This document shows, piece after piece, positions 16,153 through 24,604 of a DNA stretch of 64,000 bases. The DNA is from Flavobacterium sp. ENC (GTDB taxonomy: Bacteria > Bacteroidota > Bacteroidia > Flavobacteriales > Flavobacteriaceae). Positions within the stretch are counted from its first letter, which is position 1; each line of letters opens with the position of its first letter. Below the pieces are notes generated by a model. It was not told the DNA's origin and searched no databases. It was given only the letters and a program-made list of their open reading frames with translations. The stretch is from positions 1-64,000 of the forward strand of contig NZ_JAJMOY010000014.1 of NCBI RefSeq assembly GCF_020991415.1, given 5' to 3'. Position numbers and translations under genes: made by a program.

Positions 16153-17661
16153 ATGCCCTTATCCATAATAAACTCGTTTGCATCCTGGGTTCTGAAACAA
16201 AGAATCCATCAAATAGAGCTCTTTCTAAAATATCCGAATGAAGTTCAGGAAGAATTGCTGCACAACTTACTGACAGCTTCTGAAAACACGGTTATTGGGA
16301 AACAATATGAATTTTCATCCATTAAATCGTATCAGACTTTTACGGAACGTGTGCCCATTGCCACTTATGAAGAATTACAGCCTCTTATTGAACGAACACG
16401 TCAGGGGGAACAGGGCGTTTTTTGGGAAACCCCGATCAAATGGTTTGCTAAATCAAGCGGGACTACCAATGCCAAAAGCAAATTTATACCGGTAAGCACC
16501 GAGGCACTTGAAGATTGTCATTATAAGGGGAGTAAAGATTTACTTTGTCTGTACCTGAACAACAATGAAGATTCTGAATTGTTTTTGGGAAAAAGCCTTC
16601 GTTTAGGCGGAAGCTCCCAGATTTACGAAAACAACAATACCTTTTTCGGGGATCTTTCTGCAATTTTGATAGAAAACATGCCGATCTGGGCTGAATTCAG
16701 CAGTACGCCCAGCAGCAAAACCTCTTTGATGAGTGAGTGGGAAGCTAAAATTGCCGCTATTATCAATGAAACAAAAAACGAAAATGTAACCAGCTTTGCC
16801 GGGGTTCCTTCCTGGATGCTGGTACTAATGAATAAAGTACTGGAAAACACCGGAAAAGAAAGTTTACTCGAAATCTGGCCCAATCTTGAAGTTTACTTTC
16901 ACGGAGGCGTTAGTTTTTCTCCGTACAAAGAGCAATACAAAAAAATATTACCCAGCAAAGATTTTAAATATTACGAAATATACAATGCCTCAGAAGGCTT
17001 TTTTGCCATTCAGGATCTGAATAATTCAAGTGATTTATTACTAATGCTGGATTATGGAATTTTCTACGAATTCATTTCAATGGATACTTTCGGAACGCCC
17101 AACCAGAAAGTAATTCGTCTGGCAGATGTTGAACTGAATAAGAACTACGCTATTGTCATTACTACTAATTCCGGTTTATGGCGTTATTTAATCGGAGATA
17201 CGGTTCGTTTTACTTCATTAAACCCTTACCGTATTCGCGTGACGGGAAGAACCAAACACCACATCAATGTATTTGGCGAAGAATTAATGGTTGAAAATAC
17301 CGATCAGGCCATTGCCAAAGCCTGCGAGCTTACGCAGACCGAAGTAATCGATTATACCGTTGCTCCCATTTTTATGCAGGACAAAGAAAAAGGCGCTCAC
17401 GAATGGATGATTGAATTCAAGAAAAAACCGGCTGATGTTGGTCTTTTCCAGAAAGTGCTGGATGAAACACTGCAGACGTTAAATTCTGATTATGAAGCGA
17501 AACGTCACAACAACATGACTTTAAATCCTTTGGTGATTAATGTGGCCAGAGAAAATTTATTTTACGACTGGTTAAAAGAACGCGATAAATTAGGAGGACA
17601 GCATAAAATCCCGAGGCTTTCGAATCAACGTGATTATCTGGAGCAATTGAAGGAGATGTAA
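16153..17661 (+). CDS. GH3-family acyl-adenylating protein
   Basis: A 502-residue member of the GH3 family (ANL-type adenylating fold). It shows the nucleotide loop KSSGTTNAKSKFIPVS (about residues 97-112), FAGVPSWMLVLM, EIYNASEGFFAIQD and LWRYLIGDTVRF, followed by the hinge to the C-terminal domain RVTGRTKHHINVFGEE. In plants GH3 enzymes join amino acids to jasmonate or auxin by way of an acyl-adenylate. Bacterial members are widespread in Bacteroidota and their substrate is unknown. So the likely reaction is ATP-dependent acyl activation with transfer to an amine, but the substrates cannot be named. A promoter of good match lies 100 bp upstream. Confidence 0.88.
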   Translation: MPLSIINSFASWVLKQRIHQIELFLKYPNEVQEELLHNLLTASENTVIGKQYEFSSIKSYQTFTERVPIATYEELQPLIERTRQGEQGVFWETPIKWFAKSSGTTNAKSKFIPVSTEALEDCHYKGSKDLLCLYLNNNEDSELFLGKSLRLGGSSQIYENNNTFFGDLSAILIENMPIWAEFSSTPSSKTSLMSEWEAKIAAIINETKNENVTSFAGVPSWMLVLMNKVLENTGKESLLEIWPNLEVYFHGGVSFSPYKEQYKKILPSKDFKYYEIYNASEGFFAIQDLNNSSDLLLMLDYGIFYEFISMDTFGTPNQKVIRLADVELNKNYAIVITTNSGLWRYLIGDTVRFTSLNPYRIRVTGRTKHHINVFGEELMVENTDQAIAKACELTQTEVIDYTVAPIFMQDKEKGAHEWMIEFKKKPADVGLFQKVLDETLQTLNSDYEAKRHNNMTLNPLVINVARENLFYDWLKERDKLGGQHKIPRLSNQRDYLEQLKEM

Positions 17662-17697
17662 TTTTATAAGAATCTTAAAATAAATCAGAAGGGCTAA

Positions 17698-18282
17698 ATG
17701 AAGTCAATAGAAAAAATACAAAATTTAATTCCAATAGGCTACCTGTTCCTTGTCATAATGGGGATTTTAAAAGAAAGTGTTTATTTTTATCAGCTGAAAA
17801 TAAATATTTTGAAATACTCGACCATTATGGACATCCTCATAAGTCCCATTGCCGATTTAACTTCAAACCCCATTGTTTTATTAAGCCTGCTTCTTTTTGC
17901 TATTTGTATACTTCTTATTCTAATTTTCGTCTATAAGTACAGGCATAATGACCGTGTTAAAAAAACTTTCAACATTAAAGAAAATGAATTACAGGACAAC
18001 GTACTCAAAGCAAAACTAACACAGACATTTTTACTTTCAATAAGCATTGGGATACTAAGTTTTTTTCTGGGTCTAGGAATTGGCGGCGGACAAAAAATGG
18101 TGCGAAAAATTAAAGACAATAAACTGGAGTATAAACAAAAACTCACCTTTAATACCGGAGAAACGGAGGCTGTTTTTTTGATAGATTCCAATAGCTCTTA
18201 TTATTTTTATCTCACACCAAAAAACAAGTCCATAAAAATCGCTCCTATCGGAGCAATTAAAAACATTGAGCTTAACAATTAA
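17698..18282 (+). CDS. Hypothetical membrane protein
   Basis: A 194-residue protein I do not recognise. It has three likely membrane segments: residues 12-28, 59-80 (a very hydrophobic LLSLLLFAICILLILIF stretch) and 108-129 (TFLLSISIGILSFFLGLGIG). Between the second and third is a charged cytoplasmic part, and a soluble 60-residue C-terminal part follows the third, with a short beta-rich text (EAVFLIDSNSSYYFYL). It starts 36 bp after the GH3-family gene and 10 bp before the next small gene, so the three may be co-transcribed. No function is proposed. Confidence 0.6.
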   Translation: MKSIEKIQNLIPIGYLFLVIMGILKESVYFYQLKINILKYSTIMDILISPIADLTSNPIVLLSLLLFAICILLILIFVYKYRHNDRVKKTFNIKENELQDNVLKAKLTQTFLLSISIGILSFFLGLGIGGGQKMVRKIKDNKLEYKQKLTFNTGETEAVFLIDSNSSYYFYLTPKNKSIKIAPIGAIKNIELNN

Positions 18283-18292
18283 AATCTAAAAG

Positions 18293-18574
18293 ATGAAGAA
18301 TAAGAAATTTAGTGAAATGGATACTGAAGATCTCGTTAAGAATGAAAAGATGCTGAAAGGAATCACATACGGATTTGCAGTTATATTACTTTTCTTATTG
18401 GGCATCAACATCTTTCTTGTGGTAAAAAAAGGATTTGGTGCTACCCAGATTGTTCCTATTGCATTGTTGCCCATACTTATTTTAAATCTGAATAATTTAA
18501 GAGAAATTAAAAAAGAATTAAAATCCCGGAAAAATCAGGAAAACGGTAATTCCACTGAATCGCATGAGGGATAG
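18293..18574 (+). CDS. Small membrane protein, two predicted segments
   Basis: A 93-residue protein with an acidic/basic N-terminus (KFSEMDTEDLVKNEKML), two hydrophobic stretches (about 24-44 and 49-66, the second being IVPIALLPILILNLNNL) and a charged tail. Similar short proteins occur in flavobacteria, as far as I remember, without a known function. It starts 10 bp after the preceding membrane protein gene and is followed by a terminator 80 bp on. It has a normal start and normal composition, so I consider it real. Confidence 0.6.
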   Translation: MKNKKFSEMDTEDLVKNEKMLKGITYGFAVILLFLLGINIFLVVKKGFGATQIVPIALLPILILNLNNLREIKKELKSRKNQENGNSTESHEG

Positions 18575-18654
18575 CAGTGGAAATCCTTTTTGTTTTTTCT
18601 TTAAAAACAAAAAGATTGAAACGAATAGCCCGACCCGGAGGGACATGCCCTTAA

Positions 18655-18696
18655 AAAAAACCTTAGCTTTATTGAAAGCTAAGGTTTTTTTTATTT
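18655..18696. terminator. Bidirectional terminator, small membrane gene / serB
   Basis: The stem ACCTTAGCTTT (18660-18670) / AAAGCTAAGGT (18675-18685) has A and T runs on its two sides and lies between convergent genes. Confidence 0.88.
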
Positions 18697-18718
18697 TTTA
18701 GTTTATTTGAATTCTTAC

Positions 18719-19948
18719 CTACATCATATCGATATATCGGTCGTGATAGCCCAATAAGTACAAAACACCATCAAGCCCTAAACTTGAGATTGAAGTGGAG
18801 GCACTCTCTTTTACTTTTTGTTTGGCATGAAACGCAATTCCTAAACCGGCTAAGTTGAGCATCGGCAAATCATTGGCACCATCACCAACCGCTATGGTCT
18901 GGTTAATATGAATGCCTTCTTTGTCTGCAATAGCCTGTAAATGTTCGGCTTTTTTCTGCCCGTCAATGATATCGCCCAGGTATTTCCCGGTTAACTTACC
19001 GTCTTTAATTTCTAATTGATTGGCGTGAACGTAATCGATTCCTAACTCCTTTTGCAGATATTCCCCGAAATAAGTAAATCCTCCGGAGAGAATGGCCGTT
19101 TTGTACCCGTAATATTTTAAGGCTTTCATCAGACGGTGTGCTCCTTTTGTTATGGGTAATTTTTCAGCAACGGATCGTAAAACATCTTCACTCAAACCTT
19201 CCAGCAAAGCCATGCGCTGTTTGAAACTTTCGTTGAAATCAATTTCACCATTCATAGCCAGTTCCGTAATTGCTTTTACCTGTTCGCCTACCCCGTTCAG
19301 TTCGGCCAATTCGTCAATTACCTCAGCCTGGATCAGCGTAGAGTCCATATCAAAACAAACAAGGCGTCTGTTTCTTCTGTAGATATTATCTTCCTGAAAA
19401 GAAATATCAACATCTAAAGTTCTTGAAATCTGCATAAAACTGGCTGTCATCACAATCTTATTTACAATTTCTCCGGTAACGGATAATTGGATGCAAGAGC
19501 GTGGATTTTCTTCCACTTCGATGATAGAAGTCCTGCCTGTTAATCTTATAATAGAATCGATATTCAAATTCTGATCAGATAATATTTTAGTTACTGCTGC
19601 CAATTGCGAAGCAGCTAACTTCTCTCCCAAAATATTAATGATATATCGTTGTTTCGATTGTGATTTTACCCACATTTCGTAATCTTCAATAGAAATTGGA
19701 ATAAATTTAACTTTGATTTCCAATTCGTAAGCTTTAAACAATAAATCTTTTAAAACGGGTCCGGAACTGGAACCTGCTTCAATTTCAAATAAAATACCTA
19801 AAGAAAGTGTATCATGAATGTCGGCCTGGCCTATGTCTAAAATAACGGCATCATAAGTTGCCAATACTGCTGTCAAACCAGCTGTAACTCCTGGTTTATC
19901 GTGACCTGAAACTTTTAATAAAATAATCTCTTTATCTTCTATTGCCAT
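18719..19948 (-). CDS. serB: Phosphoserine phosphatase with N-terminal ACT domains
   Basis: A 409-residue SerB that removes phosphate from phosphoserine in the last step of serine synthesis. Residues 1-180 carry two ACT-like regulatory domains (VSGHDKPGVTAGLTAVL at the start). The C-terminal half is the HAD phosphatase: motif I CFDMDSTLIQAEVIDELA with the nucleophile Asp, motif II AILSGGFTYFGE, the motif III Lys in DGQKKAEHL, and motif IV AVGDGANDLPML. The ACT part suggests control by serine or a related amino acid. It is a single gene. The size fits the ACT-SerB type of Bacteroidota and Mycobacteria. Confidence 0.95.
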   Translation of the reverse strand: MAIEDKEIILLKVSGHDKPGVTAGLTAVLATYDAVILDIGQADIHDTLSLGILFEIEAGSSSGPVLKDLLFKAYELEIKVKFIPISIEDYEMWVKSQSKQRYIINILGEKLAASQLAAVTKILSDQNLNIDSIIRLTGRTSIIEVEENPRSCIQLSVTGEIVNKIVMTASFMQISRTLDVDISFQEDNIYRRNRRLVCFDMDSTLIQAEVIDELAELNGVGEQVKAITELAMNGEIDFNESFKQRMALLEGLSEDVLRSVAEKLPITKGAHRLMKALKYYGYKTAILSGGFTYFGEYLQKELGIDYVHANQLEIKDGKLTGKYLGDIIDGQKKAEHLQAIADKEGIHINQTIAVGDGANDLPMLNLAGLGIAFHAKQKVKESASTSISSLGLDGVLYLLGYHDRYIDMM

Positions 19949-20027
19949 TTTTTCTTTATTGATTAAGAAGCGACAAAAATCGGCAATCTATTATTGATAA
20001 AAAAGAATAATCTTTGTTTTTTTGAAA

Positions 20028-20056
20028 AGAAAAAGCACATAATCATGTGCTTTTTC
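20028..20056 (-). terminator. Terminator of the VOC/SRPBCC cluster
   Basis: The perfect stem AAAAGCACAT (20031-20040) / ATGTGCTTTT (20045-20054) has a 4-nt loop and lies between the end of the 20107 gene and the start of serB. Confidence 0.75.
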
Positions 20057-20106
20057 AAGTAATTTAACAATTATGTTCCGCTATTAGAATAACATAACTT
20101 TATTGG

Positions 20107-20544
20107 TTATTCATTTGGCTGTTTTTCGTCAAAATTGACCATCCATCCTACACCAAATTTATCTTTGAACATTCCGAAATAAGCGCCCCAGAAGGTATCA
20201 TTCATCGGCATTTCTATCTGCCCCCCGGCTGAGAGTCCGTTAAAAATATGGTCTGCTTCTTCCCTGCTTTCTGTATTAATGGAAATTGAAAAATTATCTC
20301 CAATACGCAAATCTCCAAATTTTGGATGGCTGTCACTTCCCATTAAAACGGTATTGCCAATTGGCAGGGAAACGTGCATGATTCTGTTTCCGTCTTCTTC
20401 AGACATTTTATTGCTGTCATCTTCTTCCGGTATGTCTTTAAACTTCCCGATATACGGAAATTCACCTCCAAAAACGGATTTATAAAATAAAAATGCTTCT
20501 TCACAATTCCCGTTAAAAAGCAAATAAGGATTTATTGCTGCCAT
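20107..20544 (-). CDS. VOC superfamily protein, PhnB-like
   Basis: A 145-residue single-module VOC (glyoxalase/bleomycin-resistance fold) protein of the PhnB/3-demethylubiquinone-methyltransferase-like branch: INPYLLFNGNCEEAFLFYKSVFG at the start and DKFGVGWMVNFDE at the end are the family hallmarks. PhnB-type proteins bind a metal or small ligand, but most have no known reaction. It is the last gene of a leftward run of VOC and SRPBCC genes. The substrate is unknown. Confidence 0.85.
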   Translation of the reverse strand: MAAINPYLLFNGNCEEAFLFYKSVFGGEFPYIGKFKDIPEEDDSNKMSEEDGNRIMHVSLPIGNTVLMGSDSHPKFGDLRIGDNFSISINTESREEADHIFNGLSAGGQIEMPMNDTFWGAYFGMFKDKFGVGWMVNFDEKQPNE

Positions 20545-20586
20545 AATCTTTGTTGTTTGTTGTTTATTGTTTCTATTCTCTTTATT

Positions 20587-21030
20587 CTATTCTCTATCTT
20601 CTGCCAATTCTTTCACTGTTTCCAGTCCTTTCGGAAAAGCTTCTTTAAAGTAATCAAGGTATTTTTCGACTACATCCACCTGAGCGGCCAAATCAGTAAA
20701 TTCATCATCAGGTGTTAATCGATACGTTTCCATTGCGCCGCTCCACTTTTTTGTTTCCTCGTCGACAGGCAATTCCTTAAAGTCTTTTATTTCACCTATA
20801 TGCTTAAAAGCCATATATTCGTTTGGAATTTTAGTTTCAATGATACTATTCATTCCTTCTCCGCCCGGCGACATAAAATGTATTTTATCTCCTTCGTTCC
20901 AGTCGCTTACGGCGTAAGAACCTTCACAGAAAGCCCCTGTCCATTTTTTATAGGTTTCCTCTGCCCATAAAATGTTCCAGACTTTTTCTGCCGGAGCTTT
21001 AATCCTGATTTTAAATTCTAATGTTTCCAT
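20587..21030 (-). CDS. SRPBCC (START-like/AHSA1) domain protein
   Basis: A 147-residue protein with the helix-grip SRPBCC fold, which binds hydrophobic ligands in a deep cavity. It opens with the typical FKIRIKAPAEKVWNILW and KKWTGAFCEGSY, has the GDKIHFMSP turn, and ends with a long C-terminal helix (YLDYFKEAFPKGLETVKEL). It is more divergent from the two downstream-numbered SRPBCC genes than they are from each other. It is only 2 bp from the VOC gene at 21033, which argues for co-translation. The ligand is unknown. Confidence 0.83.
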   Translation of the reverse strand: METLEFKIRIKAPAEKVWNILWAEETYKKWTGAFCEGSYAVSDWNEGDKIHFMSPGGEGMNSIIETKIPNEYMAFKHIGEIKDFKELPVDEETKKWSGAMETYRLTPDDEFTDLAAQVDVVEKYLDYFKEAFPKGLETVKELAEDRE

Positions 21031-21032
21031 CT

Positions 21033-21449
21033 TTACTGTTGTTGCGGTAATTTACTAAAATCCATATATAAAACGTTCCAGCGATGGCCGTCCAAATCGG
21101 CAAAACCGGCGCCGTACATCCATCCCTGGCTTTCGGCAGGAGGCGCAAAAACAGTACCTCCGGCTTTTTTAACTTTCTCCGCCAATTCATCTACTTCTGC
21201 TGTACTTTCAGCATCAATCGAGATCAGGATTTCTGAACTTAATTGTGTATCTGCAATTTTGTTTTTAGAAAAGCTTTCGAACAAAGTGTCTTCAAAAAGC
21301 ATCACTACAAAATTTCCTTCTCCCACCAACATACAAGTCGAGGTTGGAGTGTCATGTTGTTCATTAAAAGAAAAACCTATTTTCCAAAAAAAGTCTTTCG
21401 CCTTTGCCACATTTTTAACGGGCAGATTTAACCAAATTTGCTTTGCCAT
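21033..21449 (-). CDS. VOC superfamily protein (glyoxalase-like)
   Basis: A 138-residue VOC protein: WLNLPVKNVAKAKDFFWKIG at the start, a VDELAEKVKKAGGTV helix-turn and the closing GFADLDGHRWNVLYMD. It is a clear paralogue of the protein at 22493-22903, with shared wording such as LGFSFNQ/IGFSFNE, SSEILISI and YGWMYQ/QGWMYG. The position of His and Glu residues is compatible with a metal site, but this is not shown. It lies within the VOC/SRPBCC cluster and its substrate is unknown. Confidence 0.83.
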   Translation of the reverse strand: MAKQIWLNLPVKNVAKAKDFFWKIGFSFNEQHDTPTSTCMLVGEGNFVVMLFEDTLFESFSKNKIADTQLSSEILISIDAESTAEVDELAEKVKKAGGTVFAPPAESQGWMYGAGFADLDGHRWNVLYMDFSKLPQQQ

Positions 21450-21612
21450 TTTCTTTCTTTTTAAATTACTAAACCATATAAGTTATATAAGATCATTTAA
21501 GTCTTTGCTGCGAAATTTATCTTTCGTAAAATTGCTAAAGTGTTTTTATTTTTAATTTAATATTTTCAAAAAGAACAAACCTTGTCGCTTAGTCACTTTG
21601 AACTTCAAAAAA

Positions 21613-22017
21613 CTAATTTTTTTCAGCATAACTTTTAAAATTATCCAGAATCGCCTGCCAGCCGCCACGCTGCATTTCTTCCGGATTTTGCGTTTCGGGA
21701 TCAAAACTTTCCTTTACTTCTACTCCGTTTGGGGTTACCTCAAAAGTAATTTCGACCTTTCGGCCATCGGCCATTACATATTCTATAGCCTCATTTTGTT
21801 TTACTAAAGTATATTCACCCTCAAAATCAAAACTCATACTGCCATCTTTTGCTGCCATCGTCGATCTGAATTTCCCTCCTTCTTTCAGGTCATTTTCTGC
21901 GTAAGGCGTGTGCCAGTCCGGGGAAGCGAAACTCCATTTTGTAATATGTTCCGGCAAGGTCCAGAATTCCCAGATTTTGTCTATTGAGGCATTAATCGTG
22001 TTTTGTACTGTTATCAT
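21613..22017 (-). CDS. SRPBCC domain protein (tandem copy 2)
   Basis: A 134-residue SRPBCC/AHSA1 protein: ASIDKIWEFWTLPEHITKW at the start, DFEGEYTLVKQNEAIEYVM in the middle and an end helix GGWQAILDNFKSYAEKN. Its first 60 residues are almost the same as those of the neighbour at 22035-22457 (identical MITVQNTINASID, then PSPDWHNPYAENDLK/ASPDWHTPYAENDLK), so the two arose by tandem duplication. They are 17 bp apart. The ligand is unknown. The 163-bp gap on its left (21450-21612) shows no other feature. Confidence 0.85.
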   Translation of the reverse strand: MITVQNTINASIDKIWEFWTLPEHITKWSFASPDWHTPYAENDLKEGGKFRSTMAAKDGSMSFDFEGEYTLVKQNEAIEYVMADGRKVEITFEVTPNGVEVKESFDPETQNPEEMQRGGWQAILDNFKSYAEKN

Positions 22018-22034
22018 TATCTGTTTATTAAAAT

Positions 22035-22457
22035 TTATATTTGTGTATTTCGGTTAAAACTTTCAACATACGCTTTAAAATTAGCAATAACTCCTTTTAA
22101 GAATTGCTCCTGCAGGGCTTCGGAATTTTCTTTTTCGGGTTCAAATGTTTCTGCAATTTTCACAGTACTGCCAGCCGTTTCAAAACGAACTATTCCTGTT
22201 CTGTTATCCAGAAGTTTATACGCTATCAAAGCATGATGGTCTACTTTAGTGTAGGTGCCTTCAAAATCGAAACCCATGCTCCCGTCTTTTGTTCCCATTG
22301 TGTATTTGAATTTTCCGCCTACTTTTAAATCATTTTCCGCATATGGATTGTGCCAGTCCGGAGAAGGTATATTCCAATTGACTATATGTTCCGGCAAAGT
22401 CCAGAAATCCCAGACTGTATCAATGGATGCATTAATGGTGTTTTGTACCGTTATCAT
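22035..22457 (-). CDS. SRPBCC domain protein (tandem copy 1)
   Basis: A 140-residue SRPBCC/AHSA1 protein, the duplicate partner of the 21613-22017 gene. The N-terminal half is conserved between the two, while the C-terminal half has diverged (LLDNRTGIVRFETAGSTVK here versus MADGRKVEITFEVTPNGVE there), which suggests that ligand choice may have changed. It follows the VOC gene at 22493 by 35 bp and reads in the same direction. Confidence 0.85.
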   Translation of the reverse strand: MITVQNTINASIDTVWDFWTLPEHIVNWNIPSPDWHNPYAENDLKVGGKFKYTMGTKDGSMGFDFEGTYTKVDHHALIAYKLLDNRTGIVRFETAGSTVKIAETFEPEKENSEALQEQFLKGVIANFKAYVESFNRNTQI

Positions 22458-22492
22458 CTTCTACTATTTTTAAAATCTATTATAGCTTCTTA

Positions 22493-22903
22493 TTAACTCA
22501 TTTCCGGAATCTGACTTTCATCCATAAAGAAAACTTCCCAATGATGACCGTCTATATCCAGAAAATTACGCTGATACATCCAGCCATAATCCTTTGTCTC
22601 TGTGTATTCTGTTCCGCCAGCCTGAACCACCTTCCCAATCATTTCGTCGACCTTATCCCGACTTTCAAGTGAAATTGAAATTAGAACTTCGCTGGTCGTA
22701 GCCGTATTGCAAATTTCTTTATGCGTAAAGGTTTGGTAAAACTCCTCCACCAGAAGCATTACATTTATATTTTCATCAATAATCAGACAAGTTCCTTTCT
22801 CATTTGTGAATTTCTGATTAAACGAAAAGCCCAATTGAGTAAAAAATGCAATAGATCGGTTTAAATCTTTTACAGCAAGATTTAAGAAAATTTTTGTTTT
22901 CAT
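22493..22903 (-). CDS. VOC superfamily protein (glyoxalase-like), first gene of the cluster
   Basis: A 136-residue VOC protein: FLNLAVKDLNRSIAFFTQLG at the start, a VDEMIGKVVQAGGTEY unit and NFLDIDGHHWEVFFMD at the end. It is the paralogue of 21033-21449. As the first gene of the leftward run, it is divergent from the GlxA-type regulator, 139 bp away. A candidate -7 box on the minus strand (TACATTTG, 22938-22931) lies upstream. Confidence 0.83.
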   Translation of the reverse strand: MKTKIFLNLAVKDLNRSIAFFTQLGFSFNQKFTNEKGTCLIIDENINVMLLVEEFYQTFTHKEICNTATTSEVLISISLESRDKVDEMIGKVVQAGGTEYTETKDYGWMYQRNFLDIDGHHWEVFFMDESQIPEMS

Positions 22904-22930
22904 ATCTATAAAATTACAAATTAATTAAAA

Positions 22931-23011
22931 CAAATGTAAAATATTACAAAAAGCATAATGCTACATTAAAAGTCAACTTTAGGGTCATTTAAGACAATTT
23001 TTATATTTTTG
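22931..23011. promoter_or_regulatory. Divergent promoter region, VOC cluster / AraC-type regulator
   Basis: Leftward TACATTTG (22938-22931) and rightward TATTTTTG (23004-23011) both fit TAnnTTTG, and neither has a good TTG. The 65 bp between them would be the natural site for the regulator to bind. Confidence 0.4.
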
Positions 23012-23042
23012 TAAGAAAGTAATTTTCCAAAAGAACAAAACC

Positions 23043-24008
23043 ATGAGTAAAAAAACAGGTTTAATTGTGCCGCATGACTATAAATTATTAAGCATTGCAG
23101 CAATTTTAGAAGTTTTTGAAACGGCTAATAAATTGTACAAGGGAACTGAAAAACCTTTTGACATTATGGTTTTCCAGTCTTCAGAACAGATCAGTGGGGA
23201 ACAATTGTTTGGATATAAGGTGAATTCCATAGAAAACTGTAATCAGGACCTGGATTTGATTTTGATTCCGGCTTTCACCACAGATAATATGAGTGAAATG
23301 ATTGCGAAGAACAAAAAATTCATTCCATGGCTGCAAAAACAACATAAGGCCGGAGCTGAACTGGCGAGTTTTTGCACCGGTGCCTTTTTATTTGCGGCTT
23401 CGGGTTTATTAAATGAAAAACTGGCCACAACGCATGTTGATGCCTGCAGCGCCTTTACGAAAGCATTTCCGTTAGTGAAACTAAAATCCGAGGAAACTTT
23501 AACCGCAGATGGAAGCCTTTACACCAGTGGCGGCTCGACCTCAACTTTTCATTTACTGATTCTTCTGGTGCAGAAATATTGCGGAAACGAAATTGCAGTT
23601 CAGATTGCAAAAATTTTCTCGATTGATTTAAACCGCTACAAACAGAGTTATTTCAGCACATTCAGGCCCAATCATTTACACAATGACAGTCTGGTAGCGA
23701 TGTTACAGCAAAAAATAGAAAATCACTACAGTACCATCGAAAAACTAGAAGAAATCACCAAAGACATTCCCACCAGTACCCGAAATATGACCAGACGTTT
23801 TAAACAGGTTACGGGAATTCCTCCAATAGAATATCTGCAAAATATCAGAGTCGAAAGTTCTAAAAAATACCTGGAACAAACCCAGCTTTCGATTTCTGAA
23901 ATCATTGAAAAAACGGGCTATAACGACCCTAAAGCTTTTAGAAAAGTATTCTATAAAATGGTGGGCATGAAACCTATTGAATATCGGGAGAAGTTTAGGG
24001 TTCAGTAA
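23043..24008 (+). CDS. GlxA-type AraC family transcriptional regulator
   Basis: A 321-residue two-domain regulator. Residues 1-190 are a DJ-1/PfpI-like domain with the elbow cysteine in ELASFCTGAFLFAASGLL and DGSLYTSGGSTSTFHLLI, a shape expected for ligand sensing and not catalysis. Residues 215-321 hold the two helix-turn-helix units of AraC/XylS: STRNMTRRFKQVTGIPPIEYLQ and SISEIIEKTGYNDPKAFRKVF, ending in GMKPIEYREKF. Its place opposite the VOC/SRPBCC run suggests that it controls them. The signal is unknown. Confidence 0.9.
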   Translation: MSKKTGLIVPHDYKLLSIAAILEVFETANKLYKGTEKPFDIMVFQSSEQISGEQLFGYKVNSIENCNQDLDLILIPAFTTDNMSEMIAKNKKFIPWLQKQHKAGAELASFCTGAFLFAASGLLNEKLATTHVDACSAFTKAFPLVKLKSEETLTADGSLYTSGGSTSTFHLLILLVQKYCGNEIAVQIAKIFSIDLNRYKQSYFSTFRPNHLHNDSLVAMLQQKIENHYSTIEKLEEITKDIPTSTRNMTRRFKQVTGIPPIEYLQNIRVESSKKYLEQTQLSISEIIEKTGYNDPKAFRKVFYKMVGMKPIEYREKFRVQ

Positions 24009-24063
24009 AAATCTTTAATGCCTTTTTGCCTATATTTACTGAAACTATTTAAACTTTTACTAA

Positions 24064-24528
24064 ATGAAAAAAATTATTTCAATTGGTTTAATTGCTTTTA
24101 CTTTATTTAGCTGTAATTCTGATGAAGTGATACATGGATTCAATTATGACGCAACTTTAAATATAGCTGTTACTAATTCAAATGGTCTTGACCTGCTGAA
24201 CCCTACTAATTCTGATGCTTTTGATCAAAGTAAAATAAAGATATTATATCTGGTTAAAGGCAAATTAATTCAGGGAGATGGCGGCGGTACTGATAATCCC
24301 CGAAATTTTGCCATATTCAAACAAGATAATCGCTATGTTATGCGCGTTTTTTTAAATAGTTCTGAAGAAGAACAATATCCTGAAACCTATATTCAATGGA
24401 CAGAAAGCAATACCGATATTCTAAAAATTGAATACAGCCGATCTGCAAATTCTGTTTCTAAAAAAACCGTTTGGCTAAATAATGAGTTAGTTTCTACTAT
24501 TAACCCATATTTAAAAATTGTAAAATAA
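24064..24528 (+). CDS. Small lipoprotein, hypothetical
   Basis: A 154-residue protein with a lipoprotein signal (MKKIISIGLIAFTLFSC) and Cys18 followed by NSDE, acidic residues that resemble the surface-export signal of flavobacterial lipoproteins. The rest is beta-rich and has no recognised domain (RNFAIFKQDNRYVMRVFL). It follows the AraC-type gene by 55 bp and has its own terminator. I do not recognise the family. Confidence 0.65.
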   Translation: MKKIISIGLIAFTLFSCNSDEVIHGFNYDATLNIAVTNSNGLDLLNPTNSDAFDQSKIKILYLVKGKLIQGDGGGTDNPRNFAIFKQDNRYVMRVFLNSSEEEQYPETYIQWTESNTDILKIEYSRSANSVSKKTVWLNNELVSTINPYLKIVK

Positions 24529-24544
24529 TAGTCCTTTTTCAAAA

Positions 24545-24590
24545 TAAAAAAACCACCTGCAAATAATTTTTGTCAGGTGGTTTTTATTTT
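24545..24590. terminator. Bidirectional terminator, lipoprotein gene / clpX
   Basis: The stem AAAACCACCTG (24549-24559) / CAGGTGGTTTT (24574-24584) has a 14-nt loop and A and T runs on its two sides. Confidence 0.85.
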
Positions 24591-24604
24591 ATTGAAATTA
24601 AACT

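Noticed and set aside
21259..21555. 98-residue open frame on the plus strand, within and beyond the VOC gene
   Set aside because: Most of it is antisense to the VOC gene, and the rest is a low-complexity Phe/Leu-rich text of AT-rich spacer.
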